A stretch of DNA of 64,000 nucleotides from CAYNST01 sp964546435 (GTDB lineage: Bacteria > Pseudomonadota > Gammaproteobacteria > Pseudomonadales > Cellvibrionaceae), in NCBI GenBank assembly GCA_964546435.1, contig CAZJKJ010000013.1, positions 1 to 64,000 on the forward strand, written 5' to 3'. Below the pieces are notes generated by a model. The model saw only the letters and a program-made list of their open reading frames with translations, did no database searches and was not told the DNA's origin. The position numbers and the translations under genes are program-made. Positions 36,598 through 45,324 of the stretch are shown in pieces (the first letter of the stretch is position 1; every line of letters starts with the position of its first letter).

Positions 36598-36966
36598 TCA
36601 AAGGTAGCCGATAGTCAAGGTGACACTTAATAAAATGCCCAGCATTGCGATCAAACCGTTCACCCACATGCTCACGCCCAGCTTGTAGCTTGATGGGACT
36701 TCTTCGGGTTGAAGTGTTTCAAGAATCTGTTTGTGCTGCCAGACGGAATAGAGCGCTGTGAAAGAGGCGAGCAAGATGAATGTAATTCCGATAACAAAGG
36801 AATAGGGTTGCTGGGAAAAGCCATCATCTCCCTGGATAAAGTCCGGGAGAAGACTGACCCTTTCAACCAGAAATCCAAAAGCCATTAGCGAAATACTTGA
36901 CCGCCCCCACGCCAGCAGAGTTCTCTCGGAAGCGAGCAGTACTCGCGGATCTTTCAATTGGGACAT
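36598..36966 (-). CDS. DUF202 (YidH-like) membrane protein
   Basis: A 122-residue protein with three membrane segments and the DUF202 signature ASERTLLAWGRSSISLMAFGFLVER. Members are short inner-membrane proteins of unknown function. It converges on the V-ATPase operon. The start is ATG 36966. Confidence 0.85.
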   Translation of the reverse strand: MSQLKDPRVLLASERTLLAWGRSSISLMAFGFLVERVSLLPDFIQGDDGFSQQPYSFVIGITFILLASFTALYSVWQHKQILETLQPEEVPSSYKLGVSMWVNGLIAMLGILLSVTLTIGYL

Positions 36967-37054
36967 ATTTCTGACTCAGACGTTGCGCAAGTCATTGGTG
37001 AGAGCAACCCATGTTGAAGGGATCGTTCACGGATTTTCAAACACAGCAGGTTAG

Positions 37055-37384
37055 TTACGCAGCCATACGACGACACTCGTCCGCACATTGCCGGCAGGCT
37101 TCGGCACAGGCTTTACAATGATCGTGTTCGTGCTGCTCGCAGATGGCCGCACATAGAGTACATATTTCTGCGCATAAACCACAGATGTTCTGAACAGAAT
37201 CGCTTCCACGTGCCATTGCCGAAGCGGCGAAGCGACAGATTTGTGCACAATCCAGATCACTGCGAATGCAATCAGCCATAGCCGCAGGATCGGGCTCATT
37301 CAGACAGGCTGATGCACAATAATCACAGGCAGTTGCACAGGTAAAGCAGGCTCGGATGCAGCTGGCGTATTTCTGATGTGACAT
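37055..37384 (-). CDS. four-helix bundle copper storage protein (Csp3-like)
   Basis: A 109-residue Cys-rich helical protein with 19 cysteines spaced as CxxxC and CxxC along four helices (CIRACFTCATACDYCASAC, ICGLCAEICTLCAAIC, CKACAEACRQCADEC). Csp proteins bind many Cu(I) ions inside the bundle. There is no signal peptide, so it is the cytosolic Csp3 type. ATG 37384 has GGGAG at good spacing; a longer frame to 37429 is unlikely. It adds to the copper theme with hvfABC at 19.5-21.5 kb. Confidence 0.9.
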   Translation of the reverse strand: MSHQKYASCIRACFTCATACDYCASACLNEPDPAAMADCIRSDLDCAQICRFAASAMARGSDSVQNICGLCAEICTLCAAICEQHEHDHCKACAEACRQCADECRRMAA

Positions 37385-37541
37385 TTTAGATTCTCCCAAT
37401 CTTGTGGACGTCACCTGTTCGATACGCAATTCGGGGTGGGGACGATTTTAATTCAGCGGTTCAAATTATCAGAATCTGGCGGAAGCTGTCGTAATCGGGA
37501 AGTCGATGATGGGAAAAAGCAGTTGCAGTATTCCCTTCACC

Positions 37542-37558
37542 TTTATACCATCCCCGAA
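37542..37558. repeat. 17-bp direct repeat, copy 1 (candidate Tus-binding site)
   Basis: CTTTATACCATCCCCGA lies between the probable promoter and the GAGGGAGG ribosome site of the Tus-like gene, ending 14 bp before its ATG. It is identical to copy 3. A site here would let the protein repress its own gene, as E. coli Tus does through TerB. Confidence 0.85.
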
Positions 37559-37572
37559 TCCGAGGGAGGTAT

Positions 37573-38577
37573 ATGGCACAAGTTAAACCGGAGGTAGTCG
37601 AAGAGCGGAATTTCGATGCCAATCAGTTTATACCATCCCCGGTTTGGCAGAAGCAGCATCGAAGTTATAAATCGAAAACAGTGGGAGGGGGCTCAATGTT
37701 CAGCACAGCTGTGATGGCGATGATCGAGGCTTACGATGCGTTCGTCACTGCGCAAAACCAATTCTCTCAGGCGGTTCTAGCGGATTCAGACCTGCCGCTG
37801 TATTTGCCCGGTCTTGAGGACGGTACTTCCGGAAGGCAACTGGCAGCTCAGACAATGACCCGCAGCTTTTTTCTGCCCCCGGGCGAAACAGAATTACCCA
37901 GTGGCGTCGTATGTTCATCGGACGCGACATTGAAGTCGGCATTGCATCTGAATCAAAAAAAAGATGAACTGCAAATTGCCGTCACGGAAGTAAGGGAAAT
38001 CGGCGGGGCAAAGAAAACATCACTCGACAAACTTGTCGATCGGGCGTTGCATAGAGAAGGACGGCGAACTGAAGAGCTTGACTTGGCGTTAGGCCGAATG
38101 AAGCTTCGCCGTCTGGATTTGCTGCGATGTTACGCTCATATCCGTATCTTGCCACCGGAACTTGAATCCGTGTCCTGGACATGGGCAACCAAGCACTCGT
38201 CGATCAAGCTGATAGACTTGGATGAGGCGGAGAAAATGGCAGAAGCACTGCCCGTAGCGGCAACACGGGATGCGGTTTTGTTGGCACTGGCTGGATTAAA
38301 GCCGGGAGAAAAACTGGCACTACGGAAAAGCCTGCCGAACGCTTTACGGGCTAATATCGTTTTCTGGGAGGACAAAGTACGCAAACGCAAAGCCATCAAC
38401 GTCAGCGGGATAATGCTGAGTCCGTCGATCCGGTTACCCAAACACTGCCTGTGGCGAGACGACCCGGGCGAAACAGCACCAAACCGACTGGAGAGATCCG
38501 ATGTTGCGCTCGAGAAAGAACCCTACATTAAAGCGCTTAAGATTTACCGGTACATGGACGTCAAAGAACCGGCATAA
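37573..38577 (+). CDS. tus: Tus-like DNA replication terminus site-binding protein
   Basis: A 334-residue protein that I align by eye with E. coli Tus (309 aa). The anchor is ILPPELESVSWTWATKHS, against VLHDPATLRFGWANKHI in E. coli. Others are LPSGVVCS (LPGVLCY), a long middle helical part, a basic strand region near KVRKRKAINVSGI and a hydrophobic C-terminal strand (ALKIYRYMDV against RLHLYVAD). Tus binds Ter sites and blocks DnaB helicase in one direction. A strong GAGGGAGG ribosome site precedes the ATG. Identical 17-bp repeats flank the gene and a dif site lies 76 bp after its stop, strongly supporting a terminus role. It is diverged and may recognise a different site. Confidence 0.8.
   Translation: MAQVKPEVVEERNFDANQFIPSPVWQKQHRSYKSKTVGGGSMFSTAVMAMIEAYDAFVTAQNQFSQAVLADSDLPLYLPGLEDGTSGRQLAAQTMTRSFFLPPGETELPSGVVCSSDATLKSALHLNQKKDELQIAVTEVREIGGAKKTSLDKLVDRALHREGRRTEELDLALGRMKLRRLDLLRCYAHIRILPPELESVSWTWATKHSSIKLIDLDEAEKMAEALPVAATRDAVLLALAGLKPGEKLALRKSLPNALRANIVFWEDKVRKRKAINVSGIMLSPSIRLPKHCLWRDDPGETAPNRLERSDVALEKEPYIKALKIYRYMDVKEPA
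37626..37642. repeat. direct repeat, copy 2, inside the Tus-like gene
   Basis: TTTATACCATCCCCG (37627-37641) is the 15-bp core of copies 1 and 3, with the outer bases changed (G...G). It lies in codons 18-23 of the Tus-like gene in the same orientation, 84 bp after copy 1. The peptide it encodes (QFIPSP) has no obvious need for this exact sequence. Confidence 0.85.
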
Positions 38578-38578
38578 A

Positions 38579-38595
38579 CTTTATACCATCCCCGA
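38579..38595. repeat. 17-bp direct repeat, copy 3 (candidate Tus-binding site)
   Basis: CTTTATACCATCCCCGA begins one base after the stop codon of the Tus-like gene and is identical over 17 bp to copy 1, same orientation. Together the two copies exactly bracket the gene. It ends 58 bp before the dif site. Confidence 0.85.
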
Positions 38596-38653
38596 TGTGT
38601 TCCACAGTCAGCACCCCAATAAAACGTTAGGTTAATCAACGGCATAAGTCGTA

Positions 38654-38681
38654 ATTTAACATAATATACATTATGCGCTTT
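38654..38681 (-). other. dif: dif site (XerCD chromosome dimer resolution site)
   Basis: Read on the minus strand: XerC arm AAAGCGCATAA, central TGTATA, XerD arm TTATGTTAAAT. The E. coli site is GGTGCGCATAA, TGTATA, TTATGTTAAAT, so 25 of 28 positions agree and only the three outermost XerC-arm bases differ, the part that varies most between species. XerC and XerD, with FtsK, recombine here to resolve chromosome dimers at the terminus. It lies in a non-coding gap between the Tus-like gene and the VWA lipoprotein. Confidence 0.95.
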
Positions 38682-38907
38682 AGCCTAAAACTGTGTGTTA
38701 GCGCGCTGCGGGTACCGCCAGAAGTTCGTTTCAAACGTGGGCGGTTAACGCTTGAAACGCTTAACATGATCCATAACAGGCGGCGGCCGGTATCCGTAAT
38801 AATCCTGCGTAGACAGAAAACTGGGCTATGCTGATTTTGTCAGGCGTCTTTCGTTTATCAACGGACGGAATTGGCGCGCTCGCCTCATTTTGAATGTTGG
38901 AAGATCG

Positions 38908-40569
38908 ATGGAAAGCAAAATTACTAGCTGGATGACGTTTGTTGTATTCGCAATCTCCCTCACTGCTTGTGACAGTGACAGTGGTTCCCTTTTAGAAGCC
39001 CCCTCACCTGGTGGCAGCGGATCGATGTTTGGCTTCTCAGTCGGTGGCGACGTTGCCGGGTTGGCAAGCGGAGCTTCTCTGGAGTTGACGGAAGTGACTT
39101 CCGGTCAAGTAGTTACCGTAGTCGACGGAACCTATAGCTTTACTGGTTTAGAGGATTCGGCATCATATGAGATAACGATAAATGAACATCCTCAGGGTCA
39201 GTACTGCGAAATTGAAGGTGCTGAGGGCACGATCACCGGAGCTGACGTGGCCGGTGTCAATATTACCTGCAAAAGCGGATACGACCTGCGGCTTTCGGGG
39301 TTTAACATCTTCGATCCGAACATTGTAGTTGCCGGAATCCGGGTCGAGAACCTCGCCACTCAGGAGCCGGAACTGGATTTAAACCTCTCAGATTTCGAGG
39401 CTTATGAGAATTCTCTACCCATAGGCCAGGAGTCCTTTCTGGCAGTGGAAAAGGTACCGCAAGCGTCTTTTAGCACTCGGGCCGTACTTTTACTGGATAC
39501 CAGCTCCAGCATCGATGAAGATGAAATGCGGAATCTCAAGACGGCCGCCAAATCTGCCCTTCGCGCAACATCTGACGGTGGATCTGTGGGTGGCAGGCTG
39601 TTCAACCACCAAGAGGTCGCTATCTATACATTTGATAGTCAAATAAAACAAATAGCGGGTTTCACTGGCGACGTAGATGCGCTCGAGGCTGCTATTGATA
39701 CTATTCAAGAAAGTGTTATCGGCAGGAATAATTCGACCAATCTGTTCGGAGCCGTAGAAACTGCGATAGCGCAATGGGATGTAGTGATCGATCTCGTTTC
39801 TGTCGAATATGGTTATGCGGTTCTATTGACGGATGGCGTACACAGTTATGACTCGCGGGACGCGAGCAGTGTCAACTTGACGGATCAATTCGGCGTTCTA
39901 AGGGACATATTTGCGATAGCCGTTGGGGATGAAGCCTCAGTCGAGACGCTTGCGGAGCTAACTGGCGATAGCCGGCGTGTGTATCAGGCGGAAAGCTTTA
40001 ATGATGCAACCGAGCTCGGTGCGGTTTTCACTAAAGTCACCGAAGAAGCGTATAAAAATACGCTAGGCTGGTATCGCGTATATTACGCGTCACCCAAGCG
40101 AGCTGGCACGAACTCAGTAGCATTTAACGTTAAAGATAATTCCGAAGAGGTCTGCCCTGAGAGCGAAAGCGAGAGCTGTAGCACTTCCGTTAGCGCTAAC
40201 TTCTCGGCTGATTCGTTCGGTGACTCGACGCCGGCTGTATTTGCGCTTCTCTCTGGTGGTGTCGAGGAGCCGCCTGGAAGTGTAATCATTGGAGCCTCGG
40301 AGATCTTGACGGTTGTTGCTGATTTGCGCTGGGTAGATGTTGAACCCGAGTTCACATTCTCCGTCGGCGGAGTGGTTGGTGACGCACCTGTTGCAGAGCC
40401 AGTCAACGAAAAAGCCGTGGCCTACTCATTCCCAGACGGCTTTGGTTCTGCTGAAATCACCGTTTTAGAACGGAAAACGTCAGCCACTGCAACTGTCACC
40501 GTAGAGAAAGATGTCGATGGTCGGATACGCGCACAGTCGAGTAGTGTGCTTTATCCAGTCGTGGAATAG
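38908..40569 (+). CDS. VWA-domain lipoprotein
   Basis: A 553-residue lipoprotein: signal with lipobox LTAC (about residue 20), a Ser/Gly-rich linker, then a beta-sandwich-like domain (FGFSVGGDVAGL, SYEITINEHPQGQYCEI). A von Willebrand A domain has the metal site VLLLDTSSSIDEDEM and later STNLFGAVETAI and AVLLTDGVHSYDSRDA. A C-terminal beta region with a Glu-rich loop (EEVCPESESESC) follows. Probable role is surface or periplasmic adhesion or scaffolding; unknown. ATG 38908; an in-frame TTG lies 18 bp upstream. It follows the dif gap. Confidence 0.8.
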   Translation: MESKITSWMTFVVFAISLTACDSDSGSLLEAPSPGGSGSMFGFSVGGDVAGLASGASLELTEVTSGQVVTVVDGTYSFTGLEDSASYEITINEHPQGQYCEIEGAEGTITGADVAGVNITCKSGYDLRLSGFNIFDPNIVVAGIRVENLATQEPELDLNLSDFEAYENSLPIGQESFLAVEKVPQASFSTRAVLLLDTSSSIDEDEMRNLKTAAKSALRATSDGGSVGGRLFNHQEVAIYTFDSQIKQIAGFTGDVDALEAAIDTIQESVIGRNNSTNLFGAVETAIAQWDVVIDLVSVEYGYAVLLTDGVHSYDSRDASSVNLTDQFGVLRDIFAIAVGDEASVETLAELTGDSRRVYQAESFNDATELGAVFTKVTEEAYKNTLGWYRVYYASPKRAGTNSVAFNVKDNSEEVCPESESESCSTSVSANFSADSFGDSTPAVFALLSGGVEEPPGSVIIGASEILTVVADLRWVDVEPEFTFSVGGVVGDAPVAEPVNEKAVAYSFPDGFGSAEITVLERKTSATATVTVEKDVDGRIRAQSSSVLYPVVE

Positions 40570-40602
40570 ACAATCGTCGTGTTAGGCTCTATCAATCCCT
40601 GG

Positions 40603-40630
40603 AATGCCCGCCAATAGTTGCGGGCATTTT
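40603..40630 (+). terminator. rho-independent terminator
   Basis: AATGCCCGC (40603-40611), an 8-nt loop, GCGGGCATT (40620-40628) and a TTTT run (40627-40630). It lies 34 bp after the VWA lipoprotein stop and 50 bp before the end of the convergent barrel gene, so it may act in both directions. Confidence 0.75.
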
Positions 40631-40679
40631 AGTCTTCCCCTTTTAGTCCTCCCCGTTGAACCTTCGCTTGAAGATTTTT

Positions 40680-41243
40680 TCACCGACCCTTGAACTGATA
40701 AGCAACTCCAAGTGACGGCCCGGCGACCTTCAAGCCGTCATCTTTGATGAGTTGCGACCATTCCGCGTTTAATACGAAATTTTTCCCGAGGGAAAAATTG
40801 AATCCGACGCCAACGGACAGTGACGATGGATTGTAATCCAACTTATCGTCGCGCTGAAACGCGCCGACTTCTTCAATCTCCATTTTAGAAAAGCCGACAA
40901 TGACGTAAGGATATAAATATTCTGTCACCGGCACACCGCCGAGAACATAGACTCCGTAAAATTTATCAACAGACACTTCAGCTTGCATGGCTGCCCCGCT
41001 CCCGATCTCGGCATTTTCAGTACCGGTCCCGAAGCGAAGTTCAAGCGACAAGTTGTCAGAGATGCGGTCGCCGAAGCGTCCGTAGGCAGTCCGTAGTGAT
41101 ATGTCTCCCGCTTCACCAGCTGGAGAAATGGTGAGATTTGCAGCGTTTGCACCAACATATGAGGTCCCGGCTGGAACGGTCGCGTTGGCGCCGAGAGAGA
41201 TCGGAAGGAAAATTACGGCCGCAAGAATATGCGTTTTCGTCAT
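40680..41243 (-). CDS. small outer-membrane beta-barrel protein
   Basis: A 187-residue exported protein: signal peptide 1-21 (ending ANA), then alternating hydrophobic strands (SLELRFGTG, YLYPYVIVGFSKM, SLSVGVGFNFSLGKNFVLNAEWSQLI) and a C-terminal LGVAYQFKGR. The pattern fits an eight-stranded OmpA/OmpW-size barrel (OMP_b-brl). GAGGA precedes ATG 41243. No substrate can be inferred. Confidence 0.8.
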   Translation of the reverse strand: MTKTHILAAVIFLPISLGANATVPAGTSYVGANAANLTISPAGEAGDISLRTAYGRFGDRISDNLSLELRFGTGTENAEIGSGAAMQAEVSVDKFYGVYVLGGVPVTEYLYPYVIVGFSKMEIEEVGAFQRDDKLDYNPSSLSVGVGFNFSLGKNFVLNAEWSQLIKDDGLKVAGPSLGVAYQFKGR

Positions 41244-41373
41244 AAAGTCCTCATTGCTAATTCAATGGATCGAACCGTACGGACGAGGCCGCCCTGGGTG
41301 CTTTTTTCAGCTTAGACGACGGAGACTGCCACGCAATTTAATGACTTGAAAAATTGCAGTGTTATGACCTGAT

Positions 41374-42189
41374 TCAGACCTGCTGTCCGTCCCAGAGGTA
41401 CATGCTTGCCTTCTTGCTTAAAATCTCTAGTTCAAACGTTTTAGTACAAGGACCGGACGCGATCCCGTAGCAAACATGAAGTGGTAACAGGTGTTCTTCA
41501 CGAGGATGACAGAAGCGCGCAGATGGAGCGGTTTCCCAATTAATCAATTGCTCTGCCCTCTCCGGTTCGGAAATGTCTCGCCGGCTACAAATATCCAGTA
41601 ACCAGTGCTCGAAAGATTCATTCGCCTGTCTTGTTTTTTCGGTACTCACGTCGAAAAATGCACGCATATTGTGAAATGAAAATCCGGAGCCGATAAAGAG
41701 CAGGGACCCGCCCTCTTCCACTTTGCCAAGAATTTCGCCGATACGAATATGCTCCGCCGGATCCAGATGACGGAGAAGAGAAAGCTGAATGCACGGAATA
41801 TCTGCATCGGGATACATGATTTTCAGCGGGACAAACAGCCCATGGTCATACCCTCGATCATCACTGAGTGTCGCTTCCATTTTCGCTTCCGAAAATTGCT
41901 TTGCAATCTGCCGTGCCAGATCCGGGTTCCCTTGGCATGGATACGTAATTGAATAGGATTCTTCTGGAAATCCTGAGTAGTCATAGATAAGTTGAGGAGT
42001 TTCACCAGCTGTAATTGTGGGAGTTTTTTCTTCCCAATGCGCGCTGATTACGATGATTGCAGAAGGTTTTTGAATCGTTTGCGCGATATTTTTCAAGCAG
42101 CGAACCATTTCCTCGTGGGACCGATCCCCCAGAAGTGGCAGAGGTCCGCCGCCGTGTGACAGGTATAGCACTTGATGGTTACGATTCAT
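41374..42189 (-). CDS. LigB/DODA-type class III extradiol dioxygenase
   Basis: A 271-residue protein of the YgiD/4,5-DOPA-extradiol dioxygenase family. Conserved blocks: YLSHGGGPLPLLGD (His metal ligand), AIIVISAHWEE (second His), DDRGYDHGLFVPLKIMYPDADIPCIQLSL and GSGFSFHNMRAF, then PREEHLLPLHVCYG. It cleaves catechol-type rings in an Fe- or Zn-dependent way; the natural substrate is not evident. The start is ATG 42189 with GGAG upstream. Confidence 0.85.
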   Translation of the reverse strand: MNRNHQVLYLSHGGGPLPLLGDRSHEEMVRCLKNIAQTIQKPSAIIVISAHWEEKTPTITAGETPQLIYDYSGFPEESYSITYPCQGNPDLARQIAKQFSEAKMEATLSDDRGYDHGLFVPLKIMYPDADIPCIQLSLLRHLDPAEHIRIGEILGKVEEGGSLLFIGSGFSFHNMRAFFDVSTEKTRQANESFEHWLLDICSRRDISEPERAEQLINWETAPSARFCHPREEHLLPLHVCYGIASGPCTKTFELEILSKKASMYLWDGQQV

Positions 42190-42312
42190 GGAGTTCTCCG
42201 CTGCGAGGTAAAAACAGGCTTAATATGCTCATCTACACCCAGTAAACTCCGCCTTTTGCCCATTTTTGCCTTTAACGCTTCCTGAAATCCCTTTCAACTG
42301 CCTGGCAGATCG

Positions 42313-43041
42313 TTAAGAGGCGGCCTTTTTGTCGAAATCCCGGCGCGAATCGAGCAGGAGCGCGCGGGCGGCCTTGCCCGCCTTGTGTGGATTATTTTCG
42401 GAAATCGCCTGGTATACCGCCTTGTGTCTGGGTAGCGACTGGACATGAATGTCTTTGTGCCAGGTGGTAAGACTTATGGAAATGGAAAGCGCGTTGTGTA
42501 AAGTATGGCCAATATAACGGATGACATCATTCTGGGTAGCATCCAGTATCGCCTGGTGAAAGCGCAGATCTGGCTCGATGGTCGCCTCCAGTGATTTGGC
42601 AATGGCCATATCTTCGTATGCCAGACCGATGCGTTCAATATCTTCTCGGGTGGCCTTCTGCGCCGCAATTTCGGCAGCGCTCGGCTCAATGGCCAACCGG
42701 GCTTCGAACAGCATGTCAAGAAACTCTTCTGCAGGAAGCGATTGAGTCACCCAGCCAAGTACGTCCTTATCGAGCAAGTTCCATTGGCTTTTTTGCTGCA
42801 CCACTGTTCCGACCCTGGGCTTGGACGTGAGCAAACCTTTGGCAATAAGGATTTTTGTGGCTTCGCGGACTATGGGACGACTGACTCCGAATTCTGCGCA
42901 CAGATCGGGTTCAATGGGTAACTGCTCCCCTTCCCTGTAATGACCTCGTACTATTCGATTGCCCAAATGTTCAACGGTCTGAGCATTCAGATTCTTGGGC
43001 TGGAAATTCTTTTGTTGTATCACTTGAGGTAATCCAATCAC
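42313..43041 (-). CDS. GntR/FadR-family (FCD) transcriptional regulator
   Basis: A 242-residue regulator. The N-terminal winged helix is LGNRIVRGHYREGEQLPIEPDLCAEFGVSRPIVREATKILIAKGLL; the C-terminal FCD helical domain carries the metal/ligand residues (DLRFHQAILDATQN, RHKAVYQAI). Relatives control sugar-acid and aldonate catabolism, so it is a candidate regulator of the pentose genes at 45-56 kb and of the palindrome at 46448. It is separated from them by the antiporter gene. The start is a GTG. Confidence 0.88.
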   Translation of the reverse strand: MIGLPQVIQQKNFQPKNLNAQTVEHLGNRIVRGHYREGEQLPIEPDLCAEFGVSRPIVREATKILIAKGLLTSKPRVGTVVQQKSQWNLLDKDVLGWVTQSLPAEEFLDMLFEARLAIEPSAAEIAAQKATREDIERIGLAYEDMAIAKSLEATIEPDLRFHQAILDATQNDVIRYIGHTLHNALSISISLTTWHKDIHVQSLPRHKAVYQAISENNPHKAGKAARALLLDSRRDFDKKAAS

Positions 43042-43184
43042 TTAAAACGCGATGACTTAACCGCCCGTCAATGGGCGGCCCGTGGTGCGAATCGGTAAGA
43101 ATACGCCTTTTATGGACCTTTGATAACTCAGTAGCCGGGCAGAAGTCCCAATACAGGATTCAATCGTGCTTTTATTTTGGCGGT

Positions 43185-44912
43185 TTAACCGTGTTCGGCC
43201 GATGGTTTGATACGCGTCAGACCAACTGTCACAACCCGGGTATCGGCGAGCTCTCTAACTATGAGCATAACTTCGCCTAAAGCATGTTCTGCATCGACAG
43301 TAATCTGATCCTGCAATTCTCTGCGGAGTAGTTCATCAAGCGTTTCATTACCAATTCCGGGTAGAGCAATTCCATAAGACGCTCTTATGTCTTCCACTCT
43401 CGTCGATCCCTTGAGATTCAGTTCCGAGCCTTGCAAATCATCGAGTGGCGACGCGTTATCTGGAGAAAACACACAGTCGACAAAGAGCCGTGTTTCGGGC
43501 CTCAAAACAACAAACAGATGATCGTCTGCGCATAATTTGGTAGAACCCCGAGGTGGTATGACGGATTCTCCTCGCGTAATCATGGCAACCACTGTCGATG
43601 CCGGGAGCGCGAGTTGCGATAGACGACGACCTACGTTGCTCGCTTCCGGCCCCAGGGTGTATTCGACTATATCCGCGTCCACGTCACCGATGGAGGTAAT
43701 TTCCAGCATCGCGGCCGGAGCTGCCGGTGGATTTTCCGTCAACCCCAGTTTGCGTGCCACGATTGGAAGTGTTGAACCTTGAATGGTTGCCGATATCAGA
43801 ACGACGAAGAAAACAACGTTGAATATGAGTGCTGCCCCCGGGAGGCCAAACATCAGGGGATAAATCGCCAGAATAATAGGTACTGAACCTCGCAAGCCGA
43901 CCCAGGATACCAACGTGATTTCTCGCAGGTTGTAGCCGAACATCTTGAGCACGGGAGCTAGGGCCACCGGGCGTGCTACCAAGGTCAGCGCGGCTGCGAT
44001 GAGGAAACCTTCGACCCACACATCCAGCAAGGATTTTGGGTTGATCAATAATCCCAACACGACGAACATCGTAATCTGACTTAACCATGCCAGGCCGTCG
44101 TGAAACAAAAAAGTGCTGCGTTGAAATACGAAGTGGCTGTTCCCGATAACGACGCCTGCGAGGAAAATTGCGAGAAAGCCGCTGCCGCCCAGATTCGCGG
44201 CGATGCCAAAGGCCAGAAGACCGCACGCGGCAATCATGACCGGATACAAACCGGTTGCGCCGAGACGGATATTGTTGATCATTTTGATCGAGGCCCAGCC
44301 CACCGCCAGCCCGACCACGGCACCTATGCCCATTTGCATGAAAAAGAATTTGAGGAGCCCTAATCCCGGCTCCATTTCTTTGGTCAGAACTTCAAGCAGG
44401 CCGACGGTGAGGAAAATAGCCATCGGGTCATTGGAAGCACTTTCAACCTCCAGCAATGATTTAATCCGCTGATCAATATAGATGCCGGCGTTGCGCAATA
44501 ATGAAAAAACTGCGGCTGCGTCGGTGGAGCCCACGATCGCACCGACAAGCAATCCTTCCAGCAAAGGAAGGCCCAAAATTGAGGCAGCGGCAACGCCGGT
44601 GATGACAGCGGTGACCAGAACTCCTACCGTTGCGAGGACGGCCGAGGGCTTCCACACCAGCTTCACGGACGTAAAGGATGTTTGCAGGCCACCATCGAAC
44701 AGGATGATCGCCAAAGCCAGTGACCCAAGCGCATGCGCTGATTGGGGATTGCTGAACTCGATGCCGCCTGGACCTGACTCTCCTGCCAGCATGCCGACAA
44801 GGAGAAAGAGCACAAGGACGGGTAATCCGATTCGGGCGGAAAGCTTGCTGGATACGATACCGGCGAGGATCAATACGGCTGCGATCAGAATCAACTGGTC
44901 GATAATAAACAT
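43185..44912 (-). CDS. K+/H+ antiporter, NhaP2/CvrA family
   Basis: A 575-residue CPA1-type antiporter: about 12-13 membrane segments with the family blocks IGLPVLVLFLLVGMLAGE, LALAIILFDGGLQT, GAIVGSTDAAAVFSLLRN and SNDPMAIFLTVGLLE, then a cytoplasmic RCK_C/TrkA-C-like domain (SSTKLCADDHLFVVLRPETRLFVDC) and a C-terminal CorC-like part. It exports potassium in exchange for protons. ATG 44912 starts MFIIDQLILIAAVLIL. Confidence 0.9.
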   Translation of the reverse strand: MFIIDQLILIAAVLILAGIVSSKLSARIGLPVLVLFLLVGMLAGESGPGGIEFSNPQSAHALGSLALAIILFDGGLQTSFTSVKLVWKPSAVLATVGVLVTAVITGVAAASILGLPLLEGLLVGAIVGSTDAAAVFSLLRNAGIYIDQRIKSLLEVESASNDPMAIFLTVGLLEVLTKEMEPGLGLLKFFFMQMGIGAVVGLAVGWASIKMINNIRLGATGLYPVMIAACGLLAFGIAANLGGSGFLAIFLAGVVIGNSHFVFQRSTFLFHDGLAWLSQITMFVVLGLLINPKSLLDVWVEGFLIAAALTLVARPVALAPVLKMFGYNLREITLVSWVGLRGSVPIILAIYPLMFGLPGAALIFNVVFFVVLISATIQGSTLPIVARKLGLTENPPAAPAAMLEITSIGDVDADIVEYTLGPEASNVGRRLSQLALPASTVVAMITRGESVIPPRGSTKLCADDHLFVVLRPETRLFVDCVFSPDNASPLDDLQGSELNLKGSTRVEDIRASYGIALPGIGNETLDELLRRELQDQITVDAEHALGEVMLIVRELADTRVVTVGLTRIKPSAEHG

Positions 44913-45324
44913 AATTTCTAGCTCATCTTTATGTTTGCTCGAGCGGTACGTACTCAAGGCTGACCGTGGATGGCAGCTTGAACGGAATGATTGGCTCCTA
45001 AAGACAGAGGGAGCTGGCGCGACAAAGCCGCGCAGCGGGCTCGAAGACCGCGAGAATCGAGTTGTTTAAGCTGCGCAATCATTGGTACGGCGAAACAAAT
45101 GTTCCGCGAGAGCGTATTTCAGACAACAGCAGATCGCGCATGATGCACAGATGACGACCCGCACTACGGCGCGACGAGATGTATCATACTCGACGGACAG
45201 GAGAGAGCGAAACCATTTTATGCAGAATCAAGACCAACTATGTCGGCGGCGTAATATCCACTATTTGCGCTGAGGTGGTTCGAACCTGACCGACAGCCCT
45301 TGTCTGATTCTGCAATATTGAACC
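44913..45324. other. gene-free interval, 412 bp
   Basis: It lies between the antiporter start and the end of the FAH-family gene. The frames here are short, lack ribosome sites and look like shadows. A GGTTCGAACC sequence at 45278-45287 mimics a tRNA T loop but no tRNA folds there. Probably it holds the antiporter promoter. Confidence 0.5.

Noticed and set aside
37542..38595. Gene plus flanking repeats as an inserted mobile element with a 17-bp target duplication
   Set aside because: A third copy of the repeat core lies inside the gene and there are no terminal inverted repeats or transposase, so binding sites explain the pattern better.
43061..43078. CCGCCC...GGGCGG hairpin upstream of the GntR gene
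   Set aside because: No T run on either side, so it is not supported as a terminator; it could be a leader hairpin but evidence is weak.
45278..45287. GGTTCGAACC resembling a tRNA T loop
   Set aside because: No acceptor, D or anticodon arms can be folded around it.
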